This document shows, piece by piece, positions 63,046 through 64,000 of a DNA stretch of 64,000 nt. The stretch covers positions 310,001-374,000 of the forward strand of contig NZ_JAPYPG010000003.1 in the NCBI RefSeq assembly GCF_029937755.1, written 5' to 3'. The position numbers and the translations under genes are program-made. How positions within the stretch are numbered: position 1 is the first letter of the stretch; each line of letters opens with the position of its first letter. The DNA is from Henriciella sp. Lineage in GTDB: Bacteria; Pseudomonadota; Alphaproteobacteria; Caulobacterales; Hyphomonadaceae. Under the pieces are notes generated by a model, which was not told the origin of the DNA, ran no database searches, and worked only from the letters and a program-made list of their open reading frames with translations.

Positions 63046-63963
63046 TTAGCCCTTCTTGGAAATCCACTTGAAGGCCGGATCGTCCCACCAGGGGAAGAAG
63101 CTCGGCATGCCGGATGACACCGGAACGGTGTATTCGGCCGGACGCTTCTCGAGGAAGCTCATCACGCCTTCCTTCGCATCCGGCGACTGGCCGCGCTCAT
63201 AGATGGCGGCCGAATCGACGATATGGGCGTCCATCGGATGGCTCGCACCCAGCATCCGCCACATCATCTGGCGGGTCAGCGCGTTGGAGACCGGAGCCGT
63301 CTTCGAGGCGATCTCGGTGGCGAGTTCCTTGGCGCGGCTCATCAGGTCAGCCTGCGGCACGACTTCCGAGACCAGCCCGCCGGCCAGCGCTTCGGAGGCC
63401 GGGAAGACGCGGCCGGTATAGCACCATTCCAGTGCTTTCGAGATGCCGACAAGACGCGGCAGGAACCAGCTTGAGGCCGCTTCCGGGTTGATGCCGCGGC
63501 TGTTGAAGACAAAGCCGAAGCGCGCATTGTCGGATGCAATGCGGATGTCCATCGGCAGCTGCATGGTCACCCCGATGCCGACAGCCGCGCCATTGATCGC
63601 ACCGATCACGGGCTTCAGGCTTTCGAAGATGCGCAGCGTCACGCGACCGCCGCCATCGCGCTGGATGTCGGTCTTGTCGGTGCGGCCCGCTTCGCCGGAC
63701 TCGGCCCGCGCATCATAGTCGAAGGTCTTTGCGCCCTCCGACAGATCCGCGCCGGCACAGAACGCCCGCTCGCCGTCGCCCGTCACGATGACGACCTTCA
63801 CATCGTCATCCTTGTCGGTCTCGTCGAAGGCAGCGATCATTTCCTGCATCATCTTGCCGGTGAAGGCGTTCATTTTCTCCGGACGGTGCAGCGTCAGGAC
63901 GGCAATGCCATTCTCCTTCTCCAGCTTGATCTGCTCGAATTCCTTAATGACGGTCGCGCTCAT
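63046..63963 (-). CDS. Enoyl-CoA hydratase/isomerase (crotonase family)
   Basis: A 305-residue enzyme of beta-oxidation that hydrates trans-2-enoyl-CoA or isomerises related thioesters. AVLTLHRPEKMNAFTGKM and FCAGADLS form the oxyanion-hole region, and KPVIGAINGAAVGIGVTM holds the second oxyanion glycine. The Glu residues of the classical hydratase are partly shifted (SRGINPEAASSWFLPRLVG), so an isomerase or related activity is possible. A GGGAGA ribosome site precedes the ATG at 63963. Confidence 0.85.
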   Translation of the reverse strand: MSATVIKEFEQIKLEKENGIAVLTLHRPEKMNAFTGKMMQEMIAAFDETDKDDDVKVVIVTGDGERAFCAGADLSEGAKTFDYDARAESGEAGRTDKTDIQRDGGGRVTLRIFESLKPVIGAINGAAVGIGVTMQLPMDIRIASDNARFGFVFNSRGINPEAASSWFLPRLVGISKALEWCYTGRVFPASEALAGGLVSEVVPQADLMSRAKELATEIASKTAPVSNALTRQMMWRMLGASHPMDAHIVDSAAIYERGQSPDAKEGVMSFLEKRPAEYTVPVSSGMPSFFPWWDDPAFKWISKKG

Positions 63964-64000
63964 CGGCGGTCTCCCTTTTCGTGTATCTGACTATCGCTGG

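Noticed and set aside
1-64000. CRISPR arrays, tRNA or rRNA genes, insertion sequences, prophage genes
   Set aside because: No regular direct repeats, no cloverleaf-like segments and no transposase, integrase or phage structural genes were seen on either strand.

Overview
The window looks like a chromosomal segment of a high-GC alphaproteobacterium, most probably a marine, aerobic, prosthecate-type member of the Hyphomonadaceae (Hyphomonas/Henriciella-like). The assignment rests on gene content: a MucR/Ros regulator, a hisS-hisZ-hisG operon, DUF2336, DUF1491, DUF1499 and PAS_5 proteins, a stand-alone DnaA domain IV-like protein, many scattered acyl-CoA genes and an Mrp-type antiporter operon. 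It is inference from families, not a phylogenetic result. Gene density is very high. Many neighbours overlap by 4 bp (ATGA), and convergent genes often share their stop regions. No tRNA, rRNA, CRISPR array, insertion sequence or prophage was seen.

Layout. 1-7.5 kb: the N-terminal part of Hsp33 (cut by the window edge), a membrane GGDEF-EAL protein, a serine hydrolase, a VTT-domain membrane protein, an MFS transporter, a c-type cytochrome lipoprotein and an AI-2E family permease. 7.6-16.9 kb: a phosphoribosyltransferase-like orphan, an outer-membrane barrel candidate, a zinc alcohol dehydrogenase, a Tat/Sec-exported M24 peptidase, argF, a ZntB-like transporter coupled to an MscS channel, and a LapA/S41 protease pair. 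17-22.7 kb: BrkB, a GST, a MarR regulator divergent from an acyl-CoA dehydrogenase with a perfect 12-bp palindrome between them, argD, and an intergenic region holding a likely small RNA with its own promoter and terminator.

23-37 kb: hisS-hisZ-hisG; a thioesterase with two orphan oligopeptide permease subunits; a DUF442-type phosphatase/sulfurtransferase; an ATP-grasp-like orphan; a metallo-beta-lactamase-fold hydrolase; a DJ-1/PfpI protein; DUF1499; an acyl-CoA ligase; and a lipoprotein glycerophosphodiesterase. 37-50.8 kb: a glyoxalase-related small protein behind a structured leader, a small membrane protein coupled to a fatty acid desaturase, SDR-pdxH, aroC, fpr-GNAT, a rhodanese, DUF1491-tdk, an orphan histidine kinase, exported unknowns, sufE, a DnaA-IV-like protein, a PAS_5 protein and mucR.

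51-58.9 kb is a ten-gene minus-strand operon for an Mrp-type cation/proton antiporter. It reads mrpE-F-G-A(C-terminal part)-B-C-D followed by a second and third NuoL/M/N-like subunit and a small membrane protein. The antiporter domain normally fused in MrpA is absent from the A gene, and the complex would have three proton-channel-like subunits. This is the most unusual multi-gene system in the window. 59-64 kb: a DUF2336 protein, a DoxX-like membrane protein, an MFS transporter, a GFA-family protein and an enoyl-CoA hydratase.

The metabolic genes support fatty-acid activation and beta-oxidation (ligase, acyl-CoA dehydrogenase, crotonase, thioesterase), fatty-acid desaturation, and arginine, histidine, chorismate and pyridoxal phosphate synthesis. 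Second messenger, ion-homeostasis and envelope functions make up most of the rest.
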